Source: B1 sp964355075 (GTDB taxonomy: Bacteria > Bacteroidota > Bacteroidia > UKL13-3). From it: a stretch of DNA of 64,000 nucleotides. The stretch covers positions 46,114 through 110,113 of the forward strand of contig CAYHCF010000007.1 in the NCBI GenBank assembly GCA_964355075.1, read 5' to 3'. Both the position numbers and the translations under genes were made by a program. Below, piece after piece: positions 61,922 to 64,000 of this stretch (position 1 is the stretch's first letter; every line of letters begins with the position of its first letter). Below the pieces are notes generated by a model that worked only from the letters and a program-made list of their open reading frames with translations, had not been told where the DNA came from and ran no database searches.

Positions 61922-64000
61922 ATGTACCCCAAAATATTACTCATTTTTCTTTCAATTATTGGCTTCCAATTACAGGCAGGTACCATTATTTCGTCGGCAA
62001 GCGCAATACCAAATTTTGGAAATTGCCCGGTATATTATGCCGCTCCTCCTCAAAAATTTACAATCAGCGGAAGTAGTTTATCCCAAAACATTTTGATTCA
62101 GGCTCCGGAGCATTTCGAAATTTCAACTACCTGTGTGGGTGGATTTACAAGTAATATTGCACTCATTCCAATAAGTGGTTCCGTTTCAAATACTACTATT
62201 TACTGTCGGTTCAGCCCATATACCAGTGGAACAAAAACAGGAAATATAACTTGTTCGAGTGTTGGTTCCACAGCTATCAATATCAGCCTGAGCGGAACTG
62301 CCACGGTTACTCCCGCCACCGGAACAAATGCCTCAACCTATTATGCTGCCATTAGCACCACTCAAACAGGAGCTTCTTTAAAAACAGCCCTTTATAATAA
62401 AATATTAGGCCATACCATAACTGCATATGGAAGCGGAAGCAGCGGTTTATGGGCAACCTATTCAACAACCGATCCCTTTTATAATGGAAAGGTATGGGAT
62501 ATTTATTCAACCGGTATCTGTGGAGTTTCGCCTTATGAGTTTTTTTTCGGAACCGACCAATGTGGTTCTTACGCAGTAGAAGGAGATTGTTATAACCGGG
62601 AGCACAGTTTTCCGCAAAGCTGGTTTGCCTCCAATTCTCCTATGGTTTCTGATATGTTTCATATTTATCCTACTGACGGAAAAGTAAATGGAATGCGGAA
62701 TAATTACGCATTTGGAGAAGTTTCATCCCCAACCTATACCTCTCTGTTGGGAGGGAAATTAGGCATCAACACTTTCGGTGCATATATTGGTATTGTATTT
62801 GAGCCGGTTGATGAATACAAAGGGGATTTGGCCAGAAGCTATTTTTATATGGCTACCCGTTATGAAAATATAATTTCCGGCTGGCAATTCAATGGAAATG
62901 CAGACGATGTTTTGGCTGGGAACGCTTATCCGGTCTACGATTCATGGTTTATTAACCTATTGATAAAATGGCATAATCAGGATCCGCCAAGTGTAAAAGA
63001 AATGAACAGGAACAATGCCATATTCGGCTACCAGCTTAACCGAAATCCGTATATTGATAGTCCGCAATATGTTTACAAAGTTTGGGGAGGAGCTAAGCCG
63101 TTGGAACCAAATGTTGCAGCCAGTAATTTTATTGTAAAAAATAATACCGGAAGCACCGCATTGATCAGTTGGAAAAGTGGAAATGGTGATCGAAGAATGG
63201 TAATTGCAAGAGCATCAGCACTTGTTTCTACGTTACCAACCGACTCCGGTTATTATGTGGCAAACAACACATTTGGAAGTGGCACCCAATTAGGATCAGG
63301 AAATTATTTGGTATATGATGGTATGGGAAATACAGCAAGTGTAATCGGCTTGAATTCTTCATTAACCTATTATTTTACGGTTATTGAATACAACGGACAA
63401 GGCATTACCGCAAATTATTTAACCAGCAGCATATTGCAATCAGGCGGTGTGGTATTACCGGTTACCTGGCTTTGTTTTAGGGGTAAATTTGAAGCAGACA
63501 ACCTGGTAAATCTGAACTGGTCAACAGCAGCTGAAACCAATAATTCCCGCTTTGAGGTGATGAGAAGTATAGATGGAACCATATTTGAAATGATTGGTTC
63601 AGTTAAAGGATTTGGGAATAGTACAAAAACCCGCACCTATAATTTTGACGAGGTTTTGCCTGATGGTTTATTACGAAGCCACCAAACATATTTCTATAAA
63701 TTAAAACAATGTGACCTGAACGGAAACCATAGTTTTTCGAAAACCATTCAGATACAATCAAACAATGTCTTATCTCAAATTAATGCTGAACCCAACCCCT
63801 TTGAAACGGAATTTCAACTATCCTGTAAATCCTGTTACGGTGACGCAAAAATGGTTCTAACCGACCTCTTTGGAAAAACCATATTAGAACAACAAATAAA
63901 TCTTAAAGATGAAACAACCGTTTATATTTCTAACCTTTTTAGCCCTGGGATGTATTTTTTACACATCCTGCGAAGCACAAACCAACAAACCTTCAAAATC
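61922..64000 (+). CDS. Secreted endonuclease I with Ig-like domain and T9SS sorting domain (3' partial)
   Basis: 693 codons and still open at the window end; only a few C-terminal residues should be missing. Signal peptide (MYPKILLIFLSIIGFQLQAG), an Ig-like beta domain (about 35-135), an endonuclease I (NucM/EndA family) domain at about 150-390 with catalytic His228 in YNREHSFPQSW and the MFHIYPTDGKVNGMRNNY motif, then a fibronectin-like region and a T9SS sorting domain starting EPNPFETEFQL and reaching GMYFLHILR. It should be a surface or secreted nonspecific DNase/RNase needing divalent metal, for nutrient scavenging or biofilm DNA degradation. Confidence 0.92.
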   Translation, partial: MYPKILLIFLSIIGFQLQAGTIISSASAIPNFGNCPVYYAAPPQKFTISGSSLSQNILIQAPEHFEISTTCVGGFTSNIALIPISGSVSNTTIYCRFSPYTSGTKTGNITCSSVGSTAINISLSGTATVTPATGTNASTYYAAISTTQTGASLKTALYNKILGHTITAYGSGSSGLWATYSTTDPFYNGKVWDIYSTGICGVSPYEFFFGTDQCGSYAVEGDCYNREHSFPQSWFASNSPMVSDMFHIYPTDGKVNGMRNNYAFGEVSSPTYTSLLGGKLGINTFGAYIGIVFEPVDEYKGDLARSYFYMATRYENIISGWQFNGNADDVLAGNAYPVYDSWFINLLIKWHNQDPPSVKEMNRNNAIFGYQLNRNPYIDSPQYVYKVWGGAKPLEPNVAASNFIVKNNTGSTALISWKSGNGDRRMVIARASALVSTLPTDSGYYVANNTFGSGTQLGSGNYLVYDGMGNTASVIGLNSSLTYYFTVIEYNGQGITANYLTSSILQSGGVVLPVTWLCFRGKFEADNLVNLNWSTAAETNNSRFEVMRSIDGTIFEMIGSVKGFGNSTKTRTYNFDEVLPDGLLRSHQTYFYKLKQCDLNGNHSFSKTIQIQSNNVLSQINAEPNPFETEFQLSCKSCYGDAKMVLTDLFGKTILEQQINLKDETTVYISNLFSPGMYFLHILRSTNQQTFKI

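Noticed and set aside
61890..62096. 68-codon plus-strand frame at the start of the nuclease gene
   Set aside because: It overlaps the endonuclease I signal peptide in another frame; the nuclease frame has motifs and stays open to the window end.
63415..63636. 73-codon minus-strand frame
   Set aside because: Antisense to the conserved fibronectin/T9SS part of the nuclease gene and without a domain.

Overview
The window is an AT-rich chromosomal segment from a member of the Bacteroidota. The evidence is several secreted proteins with C-terminal type IX secretion (T9SS) sorting domains, Omp28-family proteins, a TonB-dependent receptor with a carboxypeptidase-regulatory-like N-terminus, the coaX / outer-membrane protein / lptC order, and above all a flexirubin-type (aryl polyene plus dialkylresorcinol) pigment gene cluster. 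No rRNA, tRNA or CRISPR array was seen. Genus-level placement is not possible from reading alone.

Layout. 1-7109 (+): a tandem array of three paralogous hybrid sensor kinases (receiver, two GAF domains, kinase; the first is cut by the window edge) and a stand-alone receiver protein. 7159-12819: TonB-dependent receptor, rpe, a Dpm1-like glycosyltransferase, a GmhB-like phosphatase and a methyltransferase, with a 148-bp nested palindromic element at 11814-11961. 12920-21948: T9SS-sorted and Omp28-like proteins, an amino-acid permease, a PagL-like lipid A deacylase, a DUF1684 lipoprotein and a DUF6029 protein. 21999-26128: housekeeping genes rsfS, birA, coaX, an outer-membrane barrel, lptC and an unlisted 55-residue membrane protein.

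26157-60000: the pigment cluster, almost all on the minus strand. It contains a tyrosine ammonia-lyase (starter 4-coumarate), a FabG-type ketoreductase, four FabF/FabB-type ketosynthases with the active-site Cys, three ketosynthase-like proteins without it, three acyl carrier proteins, two hotdog dehydratase-like proteins, a 4HBT thioesterase, an LpxL-like acyltransferase, a LolA-like carrier, a NodB-type deacetylase, a GT2-DUF2062 protein, an ABC exporter, a BtrH-like acyltransferase, DarA- and DarB-like dialkylresorcinol enzymes and a FAD oxidoreductase. A satellite group at 26157-30961 (methyltransferase, PaaK-like adenylating enzyme, C45 autoproteolytic acyltransferase) lies beyond two apparently unrelated genes (31291-33972). 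The likely scheme is: 4-coumarate is loaded on an ACP, extended to an aryl polyene, the resorcinol is built by DarB/DarA, and an acyltransferase joins acid and resorcinol into an ester. The ACP-KS-chain-length-factor-like module is present twice.

60164-64000: a COG2509 FAD protein, a 34-residue remnant of an ORF6N-type phage protein, and a secreted endonuclease I with a T9SS domain that runs off the window end. Many small palindromic or tandem-repeat elements lie between genes, one is inserted in frame in a kinase gene, and a 32-bp perfect palindrome lies inside a KilA-N gene.
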